The position numbers and the translations under genes are program-made. Below the pieces are notes generated by a model. It saw only the letters and a program-made list of their open reading frames with translations. It made no database searches and was not told where the DNA came from. From assembly GCA_021323775.1 (NCBI GenBank), contig JAJPKK010000321.1, forward strand, positions 1 through 53,047: DNA of 53,047 bases, read 5' to 3'. Below, one piece after another: positions 18,349 to 26,972 of this stretch. The stretch comes from Hyphomicrobiales bacterium (GTDB lineage Bacteria > Pseudomonadota > Alphaproteobacteria > Rhizobiales > Xanthobacteraceae). Each line of letters opens with the position of its first letter. Within the stretch, counting starts at the first letter, position 1.

Positions 18349-19317
18349 CTACGGCTCCTTCGCCCCGGTCTGTGCCACGACCGCCGCCCATTTTTCGTAT
18401 TCCGATCGGATGTAACGGGCAAACTCCGCCGGGCTGAACGGCATCGGGATGGCGCCGAGGGTGCGCGTCCGCTCCAGCATGGCGGGGTCCTTCAATGCGG
18501 TGACAATCGCGGCGTTGAGCCTGGCGATAATCTCCTTCGGCGTAGCGGCGGGCGCGACGAAGCCGAACCATCCGATCGATTCGTAGCCGGGCAGACCGGC
18601 CTCTTCCATGGTCGGCAGGTCGGGCACAGCCTCAAACCTCTCCCTGCTTGTCACCGCCAGCACTTTGATCTGTTTCGTTTGAATGAGGGAAACCGCGGTT
18701 GGGACGTCGGTGATCGCGAGCGGGATGTGTCCGGCCACGAGGTCCTGCGTTGCCGGGCCTGTCCCGCGATAGGGTACGAGCGTCACCGCGACGCCGGCCA
18801 TGTGAGCGAACAATTGCGCGGTCAGATGCATCGCCGTGCCGTTGCCGCCATGGCCGATCGCGATTGCGCCCGGCTGCCGCTTCGCCAAGGCGATAACGTC
18901 CTTCACTGCGTCGGGTGCGAAATTCGGCGCCGCCGCGAGGAGGAACGGCGTCTTGGCGAGACCGCTGATCGGCGCAAGCTCGGTGAAGGGATCGTAAGGC
19001 ATCTTCTCCTTGAGACTGAGATTCACCGCCAGCGCGCCCGCAGCCCCGATCCCGATTGTGTAGCCGTCGGGCGCCGAGCGCGCGACGGCTTCGATACCGG
19101 TCACGCCGCCGGCGCCGGTGCGGTTCTCGATCACGACCGGCTGCCCAAGCTCATGTTCGAGATGCGGCTGGATCGCCCGCGCCATGACGTCGGCGCTGCC
19201 GCCCGGCGGAAAAGTCACGATCAGCCGGATCGGCCGGGAGGGATAGTTGTCGGCGGCAGCAACGACGCCGCCGAACCAGGCGAACGCCAGGATTGCGGTC
19301 CATCGGGCTGTGCGCAT
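18349..19317 (-). CDS. Bug/TctC-family tripartite tricarboxylate transporter solute-binding protein
   Basis: Bug proteins are periplasmic receptors for organic acids or other small solutes. The 322-residue product has a signal peptide ending VVAAADNYPSRP, then the family marks IRLIVTFPPGGSADVMARAI, VVIENRTGAGGVTGIEAVA and ALDPTTKEII-like AATPKEIIARLNAAI. ATG 19317 is preferred over 19323 because GGGAG is correctly spaced from it. No tctA/tctB membrane genes are adjacent; orphan Bug genes are very common in relatives. Confidence 0.92.
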   Translation of the reverse strand: MRTARWTAILAFAWFGGVVAAADNYPSRPIRLIVTFPPGGSADVMARAIQPHLEHELGQPVVIENRTGAGGVTGIEAVARSAPDGYTIGIGAAGALAVNLSLKEKMPYDPFTELAPISGLAKTPFLLAAAPNFAPDAVKDVIALAKRQPGAIAIGHGGNGTAMHLTAQLFAHMAGVAVTLVPYRGTGPATQDLVAGHIPLAITDVPTAVSLIQTKQIKVLAVTSRERFEAVPDLPTMEEAGLPGYESIGWFGFVAPAATPKEIIARLNAAIVTALKDPAMLERTRTLGAIPMPFSPAEFARYIRSEYEKWAAVVAQTGAKEP

Positions 19318-19390
19318 GGACATTCTCCCACGGAAGCGCCGATCATCTGCTGATGTTAGGCGCCAAGTTGGGCGGAGCGCAACAGAACCG

Positions 19391-20176
19391 TCATTCGGCA
19401 GCAAGCGCATCGGCGCGGGAATGATGCGCATAGGTCTTCCAGGTGGGTCGATAATCATCGTCCGCCTGATTGCCCCAGGCAGCCCATCCGCTGCGGTTTC
19501 CTCGCGCGAACAGCTCGAGAAAAGGTCCTGGGCTGCACGCCTCGATAATCTCGTATTGTTCGTCCGGCTTGCGCGAATGCTCGCGCTTGCGCGTCGCCAG
19601 CAAATTTACCTGCCTGCGTCCCGGCCCGAGGGTGCGGGCGTTCTTGCCGCGGACTCCGAACAGGATCAACTCCGTCACGTTGCGGAAATAGAAGCCGACG
19701 CCGCGGCCGTCCGAGCCGCCGTCCTTTTGGATTTTGTGCCAGACCAGGTTGGATTTGTAGGTGAAGCCCCAAGCCTCCAAGACCGCGAGCCCTTGGGGCA
19801 GCATCGCGTTGGGGCACCACAGATAAAGGTGAGAGGTCGGCGCCGCCAGTTCCGCCACCGGCAGCGCCATGATCTCATCGAGCCTCATGGTGCCGTATCG
19901 CGACAGACGCTTGTGCTCCGGCGCGACTTTTCCGGTCTTGTTGGTGAATTGCCACGGCGGATCGGCCAGAATGGTGGCGAACCGGCGCCCCTTCGCGAAG
20001 CTCACGAGGTCAAGCGCCGCGGCAGGCCGCGTGACCGACGTCTCCGGCCCGTCGCCGCCTTCAGTCTTCGACGTAGGCCGACTTCCGGATTCCGAAAACA
20101 ACGACCGGGCATCCCCCGCCGCTTCCGCCGTCAAGCCGCGGACGAAGTTTCGCCATGTGGGTCGTGGAGGAGCCAT
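19391..20176 (-). CDS. MT-A70-family DNA adenine methyltransferase
   Basis: The 261-residue protein has the MT-A70 catalytic motif DPPW at residue 72 within FATILADPPWQF. Other family features are SRYGTMRLDEIMALPV, LYLWCPNAMLPQGL, GFTYKSNLVWHK and the late PDEQYEIIEACSPGPFLELFARG. MT-A70 enzymes transfer a methyl group from S-adenosylmethionine to the N6 of adenine. It overlaps by 116 bases the 3' end of the BglII-type nuclease gene on the same strand, which marks the pair as a restriction-modification unit with the nuclease upstream. The first in-frame start at 20248 would lie deeper in the nuclease gene; ATG 20176 (MAPPRPTW) is preferred. Confidence 0.88.
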   Translation of the reverse strand: MAPPRPTWRNFVRGLTAEAAGDARSLFSESGSRPTSKTEGGDGPETSVTRPAAALDLVSFAKGRRFATILADPPWQFTNKTGKVAPEHKRLSRYGTMRLDEIMALPVAELAAPTSHLYLWCPNAMLPQGLAVLEAWGFTYKSNLVWHKIQKDGGSDGRGVGFYFRNVTELILFGVRGKNARTLGPGRRQVNLLATRKREHSRKPDEQYEIIEACSPGPFLELFARGNRSGWAAWGNQADDDYRPTWKTYAHHSRADALAAE

Positions 20177-20616
20177 AGCTCGGGCCTCGTCCTGGATCGT
20201 CGAATATGGACTGCAATTCGGTGCAGCGCGTGATGATGACACCGGCATCGATCGCGCGCAGATCGAACAGCAGCCGAAAATTGTTCAAGTCGCGGTCAAA
20301 GAAGGGGTCTTTGTTGTTCCATTCCACTTCCAAGGCCACGCGGTTCTTGTAGCGGTCGACCTTGTGCGTCGGCGCAACGTGTTCGACGTTGTCCACGACA
20401 ATTCGCGTATCGAATCCCTTTTCGGTCCACCCGAGCTTGGAATTCGCCGTCGAGTTTGTCCGCAATCAGCGATTTGCGGCCGCCCCGGATGAGGATAATG
20501 TTCTTGATATGTTCGCAAGGGCGGTCTTTGTATTTTTTCCCCCCCTCGACCGTCGTCCCAGGCGGCGCCCTTAGGACAGCAGCAACGTTAATCGAATCTT
20601 TTCTCGACAGCGCCAA
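20061..20616 (-). pseudogene. BglII-type restriction endonuclease, frameshifted
   Basis: Read in two frames, this region gives one protein. The C-terminal 120 or so residues contain KGFDTRIVVDNVEHVAPTHK, RYKNRVALEVEWNNKDPFF and DRDLNNFRLLFDL. They continue with IDAGVIITRCTELQSIF and GPSYGSSTTHMAKLRPRL, which I recognise as the BglII-like restriction endonuclease family. The N-terminal part (KNIILIRGGRKSLIADKLDGEF) lies in another frame, starting at TTG 20616 or slightly upstream. The frames meet near 20440, just after the codons for DGEF, where a small indel has occurred. The catalytic core is still coded but detached from its N-terminus. A sequencing error is the main alternative. Confidence 0.8.
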
Positions 20617-20727
20617 ACCGGCGAACGTGAAGCAGTTATCGGCAAGACGCCGTCATCTCCGTTAGGCTGCATCTCCTGAGGCTACACCCGCACTCTCACC
20701 GCCAATCCTCCGAAGACTGGCGGTCCC

Positions 20728-20763
20728 AAATTCCCTGAGAACAGGGAAAATAACAGGGAATTT
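20728..20763. repeat. Inverted and direct CAGGGAA repeats in an AT-rich spacer
   Basis: AAATTCCCTG at 20728-20737 and CAGGGAATTT at 20754-20763 form a perfect 10-base inverted repeat. Between them lies another CAGGGAA, so the block has AACAGGGAA twice in direct orientation and TTCCCTG once inverted. It sits in a 305-base spacer (20617-20921) that turns AT-rich after 20765 and has no gene that I can support. Confidence 0.8.
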
Positions 20764-20921
20764 CGAAAATCTGAGACTATTCCGGTACCCTTACTTATCT
20801 CCTGATAACCATGATAACTGAACTCGTTATTATATGCCTCATCTGGGTTTTGTCAACTTTAGGTTGTTTTCGGCGCGCAAGATGAACCAATGAAGTGAAG
20901 CAGTTATTGTTGTGGCGGTCC

Positions 20922-21734
20922 TTAATTCAGGCTTAGCGTCGCATCAATGGGCGCGATCCGGTAGCGCCGGGCAAGCTCGCGCGTCAGCCCGCCGCGATCG
21001 AGGTCAGCGATAACATCGACCAGACGGCGTTTGAGCGTCAGGTCGCCTTTCCACAGTCCGAACGACACCGGATAGCGTCCGAGCGATTCCGGCAACCAGG
21101 CGACCTGCAGGCCGAGTGTCCCGGCGATCTGGCGCGCCATCAGGGCCTCGCTTACACCGGCATCGATGCGTCCTGAGCGCAGTCCGTCGGCCAGCGCCTC
21201 GGCGCTGGCAATGATTTCTATGCTCGCTTTCTGCACTCGAAGGAAGCGGCTGAGCGCAATGCGGTCGAGACCAACGAGGCCGGCGTAGAAGCCGACCTTC
21301 ACGCCTTCAAGCGAGGTCGGAATTTTTGCCGCCGCCAGCGCCCAGCCGGTCTGCAGATGCGGCGGGGTGGTGTCGAGGAATGAGCGTGTCAGGTCTGACA
21401 CCACGACGCCGCCAGCCAGCATCTGGCATTGCGCCCGCGTGACGTTCCAGTTGCGCGGGTTGAAATCGCGCCCCATCGCGGCATTGGGGTTGACGACGAC
21501 TCCGACATCAAGCCGTTTGGCCACAGCCTGGACGAACTCGACGTCGAACCCGGGCTCTTCCGGTCTGCCGGTCACCAGGGGAGGATAGAATGTCGGCACG
21601 CAAACCCGTAACACGCCGGCCCGCTTCACCTCGGCGAGGGAGGTATCGGACGGCAACAGATAGACGGCGCCGAACAGCGCGGCGACCGCGGCCACCGTGA
21701 TCAAATCCCCCACCCAGCGCGGCCGCTCTTTCAT
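20922..21734 (-). CDS. Family-3 type periplasmic solute-binding protein linked to an ABC-2 transporter
   Basis: The 270-residue protein starts MKERPRWVG, has one N-terminal hydrophobic segment (about residues 9-25), then an SBP_bac_3 fold: VKRAGVLRVCVPTFYPPLVT, PGFDVEFVQAVAKRLDV, a middle GVKVGFYAGLVGLDR and GLRSGRIDAGVSEALMA. It is the third gene of an operon and starts three bases from the stop of the ABC-2 permease. Binding proteins normally serve importers, so its pairing with an export-type permease is unusual. It is similar in arrangement to ABC systems reported beside quinoprotein dehydrogenases, although no such dehydrogenase is in this window. Confidence 0.82.
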   Translation of the reverse strand: MKERPRWVGDLITVAAVAALFGAVYLLPSDTSLAEVKRAGVLRVCVPTFYPPLVTGRPEEPGFDVEFVQAVAKRLDVGVVVNPNAAMGRDFNPRNWNVTRAQCQMLAGGVVVSDLTRSFLDTTPPHLQTGWALAAAKIPTSLEGVKVGFYAGLVGLDRIALSRFLRVQKASIEIIASAEALADGLRSGRIDAGVSEALMARQIAGTLGLQVAWLPESLGRYPVSFGLWKGDLTLKRRLVDVIADLDRGGLTRELARRYRIAPIDATLSLN

Positions 21735-21736
21735 CG

Positions 21737-22549
21737 TTACGACCTGCGGAAATTGAACAACGCAACGATGAAGAAACCGACCGCCATCGCGGCGATGATG
21801 ATCGGCCCGAGCATCGGGGAGAACTGATGGAAATGGATAAACGCGCCGCGCAGCGCGTCCACCGCATAGGTCAGCGGATTGATCTCGACCAGGGCCACCA
21901 GCCATTCCGGATAGACCACGAGCGCCTGCGCACGAGTGAGGGCGGGATCGAGCGGGAACACGGAGCTGGAGGTGAAATAGAGCGGCAGGATGACGGCGTT
22001 CGAAAACACTCCGAAGCCTTCGAAACTGCGGATGTGGTTGGCGATGATCACCCCGAAAGAGGTCATGGCGAATGACAACAGGAACATCAGGCCGAGGCCG
22101 TGCAGGACATCAGCCCATGTGAGGCTCACATCCGCGAAGCGGGCGAGAGCCAGCACCAGCGATCCGTGCACCATCGCGACTGTTGCCCCGCCCAACACTT
22201 TGCCGAACAGGATCAGCGCGCGCGGCATCGGCGAAACCAGGATCTCGCGCAGGAAGCCGAATTCGCGGTCCCAGATCACCGAAACCGCGGATTGGACCGA
22301 CGTGTAGAGAATATTCAGCACGATGACGGCCGGAAAGATGAACTGCAGATACGTGTAGGGAATGACGAACCGGGTTTCGCCGTACACTTCGCCCCGGAAA
22401 TACGGGTTGAGGCCGATGCCCAGCAGAATGACCCACAGGATCGGCCGGCTGAGGCCGCCGACCAGTTGCCCGCGATCGCGCAGCGCGCGCTTGACCTCGC
22501 GCAGCCAGATCGCATAAAGCGCGCCCAACTGGCCCACCGCTGTCTCCAT
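21737..22549 (-). CDS. ABC-2 type transporter permease
   Basis: The 270-residue integral membrane protein has about six hydrophobic segments and the ABC-2 family motif around WDREFGFLREILVSPMPR, with SVIWDREFG and LFGKVLGGATVAMVHG typical of daunorubicin-resistance and YadH-like permeases. Its start lies two bases from the stop of the ATPase gene. Together they would form an inner-membrane efflux or lipid/drug export complex; the substrate is unknown. Confidence 0.9.
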   Translation of the reverse strand: METAVGQLGALYAIWLREVKRALRDRGQLVGGLSRPILWVILLGIGLNPYFRGEVYGETRFVIPYTYLQFIFPAVIVLNILYTSVQSAVSVIWDREFGFLREILVSPMPRALILFGKVLGGATVAMVHGSLVLALARFADVSLTWADVLHGLGLMFLLSFAMTSFGVIIANHIRSFEGFGVFSNAVILPLYFTSSSVFPLDPALTRAQALVVYPEWLVALVEINPLTYAVDALRGAFIHFHQFSPMLGPIIIAAMAVGFFIVALFNFRRS

Positions 22550-22550
22550 G

Positions 22551-23588
22551 TTATTTCGTATGCTCGCCGCCGCGCCGGCCGAAGGCGTAGGTCCGCTCCC
22601 GTTTGCCTGCCGGCTGATCGCGCAGCTCCCGCCCCGTCAGCGACAGGAACACGCTCTCAAGACTTGGACTGTCGATCGACAGCCGGCGCACCCTGCCGCC
22701 GAATTTCTTGAGGAAGACCTCAGCCGCGGCGTCGCCGTCCGCCTCGATCACAATGGCGCCGTCGCCCCCGGCGGCGCCGGTCCCAGGAGTCCTGGCCGCC
22801 GGATAGGCCGCCCGGATCGCATCGGCCGTCGCGGCGTCATCGGGAACCACCCGGATCAGCTCGCGTCCATGCGCCGCCTTCAGCGCCGCCGGCGTATCCA
22901 CCGCGAGGATGCGGCCGCGATCGATGACGCAGATCCGGTCGCACCCTTCGACTTCCTCGATGTAATGCGTGGTGACGATGATGGTCAGCGCCCGTTCCTT
23001 GCGCAGCCGCATCAGGTAGGCCCAGATGCGCTCGCGCGACTGCGCGTCGAGGCCGGTGGTCGGCTCGTCGAGGATCAGCACCGCGGAATCATGGATCAGC
23101 GCCCGCGCGATTTCGACGCGCCGCTTCATGCCGGACGACAGCGACCGCACCAGGGCGTGACGCCAATCCTCGAGTTCGACGAGCGCGAGCAACTCGTCAA
23201 TGCGCTGCCGTCGCGTCGCCGCCGGCACCTGATAGATCAATCCATGGAAATTGAGGTTTTCGAAGACGGTCAACCGGTCATCAACGCTCGGCTCCTGAAA
23301 CACCACCCCGAGATGACGGCGCGCCATCCGCGGCTGTCGGACCACGTCGCATCCTTTAAGCGCGGCAGTGCCGGAATCCGGCGCCAGGATGGTGCAGAGG
23401 ATATGGATCAGCGTCGTCTTGCCAGCCCCGTTCGGCCCCAGCAGCGCGAACAGCTCGTTCGTCCTTATCTCCAGGCTGACGCCATCGAGCGCCACGGTGC
23501 GCCCGTAGCGCTTCGAGAGGCCGTCGACGCGGACGATCGCGTCGGAGATCTCTCCGGTCGCGGGTCGTATAGTGTCTGTGCCGTGCAT
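22551..23588 (-). CDS. ABC-2 type transporter ATP-binding protein
   Basis: The ATPase has Walker A LLGPNGAGKTTLIH, Q-loop GVVFQEPSVDDRLTVFENL, signature SLSSGMKRRVEIARAL and Walker B VLILDEPTTGLDAQ, with the switch His in IVTTHYIEEVEGCD. The C-terminal 100 residues form the DrrA-type extra domain seen in this exporter class. It is the first gene of the three-gene operon ending with the solute-binding protein. GTG/ATG choice at the start is secure to within a few codons. Confidence 0.93.
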   Translation of the reverse strand: MHGTDTIRPATGEISDAIVRVDGLSKRYGRTVALDGVSLEIRTNELFALLGPNGAGKTTLIHILCTILAPDSGTAALKGCDVVRQPRMARRHLGVVFQEPSVDDRLTVFENLNFHGLIYQVPAATRRQRIDELLALVELEDWRHALVRSLSSGMKRRVEIARALIHDSAVLILDEPTTGLDAQSRERIWAYLMRLRKERALTIIVTTHYIEEVEGCDRICVIDRGRILAVDTPAALKAAHGRELIRVVPDDAATADAIRAAYPAARTPGTGAAGGDGAIVIEADGDAAAEVFLKKFGGRVRRLSIDSPSLESVFLSLTGRELRDQPAGKRERTYAFGRRGGEHTK

Positions 23589-23803
23589 TACGGCAATCCT
23601 CGTTTTGGCAGCGGGTCGGATTCCGACAGTATCAGACGGTCGAGGCTCGCGTCCAAGCCATCGAAGATGGTGGCCAGGTGGATTAGCGAACTGCCTTCCC
23701 GGAATGACCGGCCTTACTGCCGGCGGCAGGGTTCGCAGCGCGTTCGCCTTGAAAGCGACGCAAAGCCCCCTAGCAATCTTGCACTTCCCACAGGCTCAAG
23801 CGG

Positions 23804-25477
23804 ATGCCGCAAAGCGATTTCATGGCCCATCTCGCTCGCAAGGGCGTGCTGCGCGATCCCCATGCCGTTGACGGCCGCATGAAGGAGCGCCGCCGCGATG
23901 CTCTCGGCGATGTGGATTGGGTGGGGTTAACCGGGTTGACGCCGTCCGGCTTTGCCGACGAGCTTGCCGCTTTTTATCGCTGCGATCGCGTCGAACGAAG
24001 GGACCTGGTGGGCAGCCGCTTCGCAGGCGCGCAACTCTCGCCTCGTTTTCTCAAGGAGGAGCACCTCTTTCCTTATGAGCATCCTTCCGGGACGCTGATG
24101 CTGGCGATTGCCCGGCCGCTCGAGGATGAAACGATCCGCGCCGCGGAGGTCGCGCTGCGGCGATCCGTGGAGATCGTGGTGGCGACGGCGGACGACATCG
24201 ATGCGGCGTTGGCAACGACTCTTGAGACGGAGCGCCCGACCAGTGCCGCTCCGGCTGAGGCCGCAGCCGCTGCCGACGACCTTGACGATTTGCGCGACCT
24301 CGCTCGCGGCGCGCCGGTCGTCCGCGCGCTGGATGAATTGCTCAGGCTTGCAGTCGAACAACGCGCCACCGACCTGCATATCGAGCCCCTCGGCAACGCG
24401 CTGCAAACGCGACTGCGCGTTGATGGCCTCCTCAAGACCGTGCCGGCGCCGCCGGTGAGCATGGCAAAGGCCATCCTGTCGCGTCTGAAAATCATGGCTG
24501 GCCTGAACATCACCGAGCGTCGCCTTCCCCAGGATGGGCGCGCGCACATCGTGGTCGGCGGCGCCGAGATCGACCTGCGAATCGCCACCACGCCGACGAT
24601 GCATGGCGAGAGCGCTATTGTCCGACTCCTGCGAAGAGGCTCAAGCTTCGTCGCGTTGGACCAGATCGGGCTCGCGGCGCGCGACGACGAGGTTCTGCGC
24701 AATGCGCTGCAGGCGCCGTTCGGAATGATCATCGTCACCGGGCCGACGGGCTCCGGCAAAACGACGACGCTTGCGGCGTCACTCGCCCTGATCAATGAGC
24801 CGAAGCGCAAAATTCTGACCATCGAGGATCCGATCGAGTACCATATTTCCGGCATCAATCAGACACAGATCCACCCTGCGATCGGCCTGACTTTCGCCGC
24901 GGCGCTGCGCTCATTCTTGCGGCATGATCCCGATGTGATCATGGTAGGCGAAATGCGCGATGGGGAGACGGCGCATATCGGCGTGCATGCGGCGCTGACC
25001 GGCCATCTCGTGCTGACCACGTTGCACACCAATACAGCCGCAGGAGCGATCCCGCGGCTGATCGACCTCGGCGTCGAGAGCTTTCTCATCGCCTCCAGCA
25101 TTCGTGTCGTCGTTGGGCAGCGCCTGGTGCGTGTGCTGTGCGAGCATTGCAAAGCCCCACATCGTCTCTCCGCAGCCGATCTGGGGCGCGACCAGCGCTT
25201 TGTCGCTCTGGGCTTCAAGGCGGGCGAAATCGTTCATCGCGCTCAAGGCTGCGAATGGTGCGGCTTTTCGGGCTTCCGCGGACGCCAGGGCCTGTTCGAG
25301 GTGATGGAGGTTACGCCGCGGGTGCGAAAAGCGATCGGGCCAAAGACCGAAGCCGCTGAGCTGGAGGAGATCGCGCGCAGCGAGGGGATGAGCACGATGA
25401 TCGAGGACGGCATTGCAAAGTGTCGGGCGGGGGTGACGAGCGTCGACGAAGTATTTCGCGTGGCGACAAGCCTGTAG
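23804..25477 (+). CDS. gspE: Type II secretion system ATPase GspE
   Basis: GspE is the cytoplasmic motor that drives pseudopilus assembly. The 557-residue product has an N-terminal GspE/MshE-N region, Walker A GPTGSGKTTT at residues 313-322, the Asp box ILTIEDPIEYH, Walker B HDPDVIMVGEMRDGET, and the His box GHLVLTTLHTNTA. The zinc-binding tetracysteine module is present, as CEHC (446-449) and CEWC (483-486), which separates GspE from PilT. It opens the secretion locus; 184 bases with a strong palindrome separate it from gspF. Confidence 0.96.
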   Translation: MPQSDFMAHLARKGVLRDPHAVDGRMKERRRDALGDVDWVGLTGLTPSGFADELAAFYRCDRVERRDLVGSRFAGAQLSPRFLKEEHLFPYEHPSGTLMLAIARPLEDETIRAAEVALRRSVEIVVATADDIDAALATTLETERPTSAAPAEAAAAADDLDDLRDLARGAPVVRALDELLRLAVEQRATDLHIEPLGNALQTRLRVDGLLKTVPAPPVSMAKAILSRLKIMAGLNITERRLPQDGRAHIVVGGAEIDLRIATTPTMHGESAIVRLLRRGSSFVALDQIGLAARDDEVLRNALQAPFGMIIVTGPTGSGKTTTLAASLALINEPKRKILTIEDPIEYHISGINQTQIHPAIGLTFAAALRSFLRHDPDVIMVGEMRDGETAHIGVHAALTGHLVLTTLHTNTAAGAIPRLIDLGVESFLIASSIRVVVGQRLVRVLCEHCKAPHRLSAADLGRDQRFVALGFKAGEIVHRAQGCEWCGFSGFRGRQGLFEVMEVTPRVRKAIGPKTEAAELEEIARSEGMSTMIEDGIAKCRAGVTSVDEVFRVATSL

Positions 25478-25515
25478 GCGACGCGATTCGATGAAACCGA
25501 TCATATCGCCGCTTG

Positions 25516-25615
25516 GTCGTTCCGGGGCGCCACCGAAGGTGGCGAGCCCGAAATCCATAGCCCAGCCCGTGGTTGTGGATTCCGGGCTCGCCGCTTCGCG
25601 GCGCCCCGGAACGAC
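25516..25615. repeat. 100-base palindromic repeat between gspE and gspF
   Basis: The outer arms 25516-25531 and 25600-25615 are perfectly complementary over 16 bases (GTCGTTCCGGGGCGCC). Inner segments also match, as GGCGAGCCCGAAATCC pairs with GGATTCCGGGCTCGCC. The whole can fold into a long cruciform. A decayed relative lies at about 51790-51885. Lying inside the operon, it may set the ratio of gspE to downstream genes through RNA processing or partial termination. Confidence 0.9.
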
Positions 25616-25661
25616 GCCGTATATGATTCGAATTTCGAAAGCGCTCAACTAGGCGAAAGAG

Positions 25662-26870
25662 ATGCCGCATTTCCGCTATCGCGCCGTCACGCCTGCCGGA
25701 GAACTCGTGGCCGGCGAGGTCGAGGCGCCGTCGCGCGAGGAGGTCATCCGGCGCATCGAATACCTGGGGCATATGACAATCGAGGCCGAAGTTGCGACGA
25801 CCGGCATGCTGTCGCGCGGCGGCGCGCGTGCCGGCAAGGCGCCGCGGCCGCGCGAAGTGACCATCTTCCTGCGGCAACTGGCTCTGCTCGTCGGCGCCGG
25901 CCTGACGCTCGAACTCGCGCTGCAAACGCTCGGCGAGGACGCGACCAAAGCCTTGGCCTGGTTTGTGGGCGCGATCCGCTCCGCAATCTCGGCCGGCGAC
26001 AGCTTTGCCGATGCCTTGGAGCGCCATCCGACCATTATCGAGCCGGCCCACGTCGCCATGGTCCGCGCCGGCGAGGCGTCGGGAAAGCTTGATGTGGTCC
26101 TGCGGGCGATCGTGGAAGATCGCACACGGCGGCAAATGCTGGCCGAACGGATCAGCGCGGCAATCCGCTATCCGCTGTTCCTCATCGGATCGGCGCTCGT
26201 CGTCCTGATGTTCTTCCTCATCTATGTGGTGCCTCAGTTTGAGCCGGTGTTTAAGGACCTCGGAGGCCGCCTTAACGCAGGCGCGGCTCTTGTGGTTGCG
26301 GCCTCTACCTGGCTGCGTGGCAATCTCGATTTGTCTCTGGGGATATCCATCGCCCTCATTCTCGGCATTTGGCTGGTGTCGAGCCGGCCAGGGGCGAAGA
26401 GCAGGGCCGCTGCGGCCCTTGCATCGCTCCCCGGAATTGCCGGCCTCGCGGGCGACCGGCGCACCGCGCGCATAATCGGCGCGCTCGGCCTGTTGATCGA
26501 GAACGGCGTGGCGCTGCCGACGGCGCTGAAAATTCTCCGCAACATCGTTGTCGAACCGCGGTATGCCGCAGCGGCTGAGCGCGTGTACGAACAGGTGCGC
26601 AATGGCCGCCGCTTCGCCGACGCGCTCGCCGAAACGGAGCTGCTGCCGCCGCTCGCGGTGCGCATGCTGCGGGTCGGCGACGATATGGGAGATCTGGCTT
26701 TGATCGCGCGGCATGCGGCCGAATTCTACGAGCACAAATTCGGCATCGGTCTTGATCGCCTGATGGGCGCGATCGGGCCGGTGGCGATCATCATCGTCAG
26801 CGTTGTCGTCGGCGCCCTCATCGTGTCGATCATGACCGGGCTTCTCAGCATCACGGAGCTTGCAACATGA
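25662..26870 (+). CDS. gspF: Type II secretion system inner-membrane platform protein GspF
   Basis: The 402-residue protein starts MPHFRYRAVTPAGELVAGEVEA, the typical GspF beginning. It has two tandem T2SSF domains (about residues 70-195 and 270-395) and three membrane helices near 167-188, 222-240 and 367-395. VTIFLRQLALLVGAGLTLELAL and LAVRMLRVGDDMGDL are the repeated family motif. Its TGA overlaps an ATG (26867-26869), the kind of coupling that normally starts gspG, but no gspG follows. Confidence 0.95.
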   Translation: MPHFRYRAVTPAGELVAGEVEAPSREEVIRRIEYLGHMTIEAEVATTGMLSRGGARAGKAPRPREVTIFLRQLALLVGAGLTLELALQTLGEDATKALAWFVGAIRSAISAGDSFADALERHPTIIEPAHVAMVRAGEASGKLDVVLRAIVEDRTRRQMLAERISAAIRYPLFLIGSALVVLMFFLIYVVPQFEPVFKDLGGRLNAGAALVVAASTWLRGNLDLSLGISIALILGIWLVSSRPGAKSRAAAALASLPGIAGLAGDRRTARIIGALGLLIENGVALPTALKILRNIVVEPRYAAAAERVYEQVRNGRRFADALAETELLPPLAVRMLRVGDDMGDLALIARHAAEFYEHKFGIGLDRLMGAIGPVAIIIVSVVVGALIVSIMTGLLSITELAT

Positions 26871-26963
26871 GGCCCTCGGGGCATGCAGCGGCATCAGCTC
26901 TGCGTCGTCATGGCCGCGACAAGCCCTGCCATGACTCCAATAAACGGTTCGACATGAGTGAAA
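26867..26963 (+). pseudogene. Possible remnant start of gspG, replaced by a dispersed repeat
   Basis: ATG 26867 overlaps the gspF stop (ATGA). The frame opens MRPSGHAAA and then enters a repeat (26901-26963) that recurs with about 80% identity at 51932-51994. No prepilin motif follows, and the frame ends inside the beginning of gspH. The position is where gspG sits in standard gsp operons. I infer deletion of gspG, leaving the first few codons and a repeat as scar. The alternative is that gspG was never here and the ATGA is chance. Confidence 0.45.
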
Positions 26964-26972
26964 CGCCCGCCA

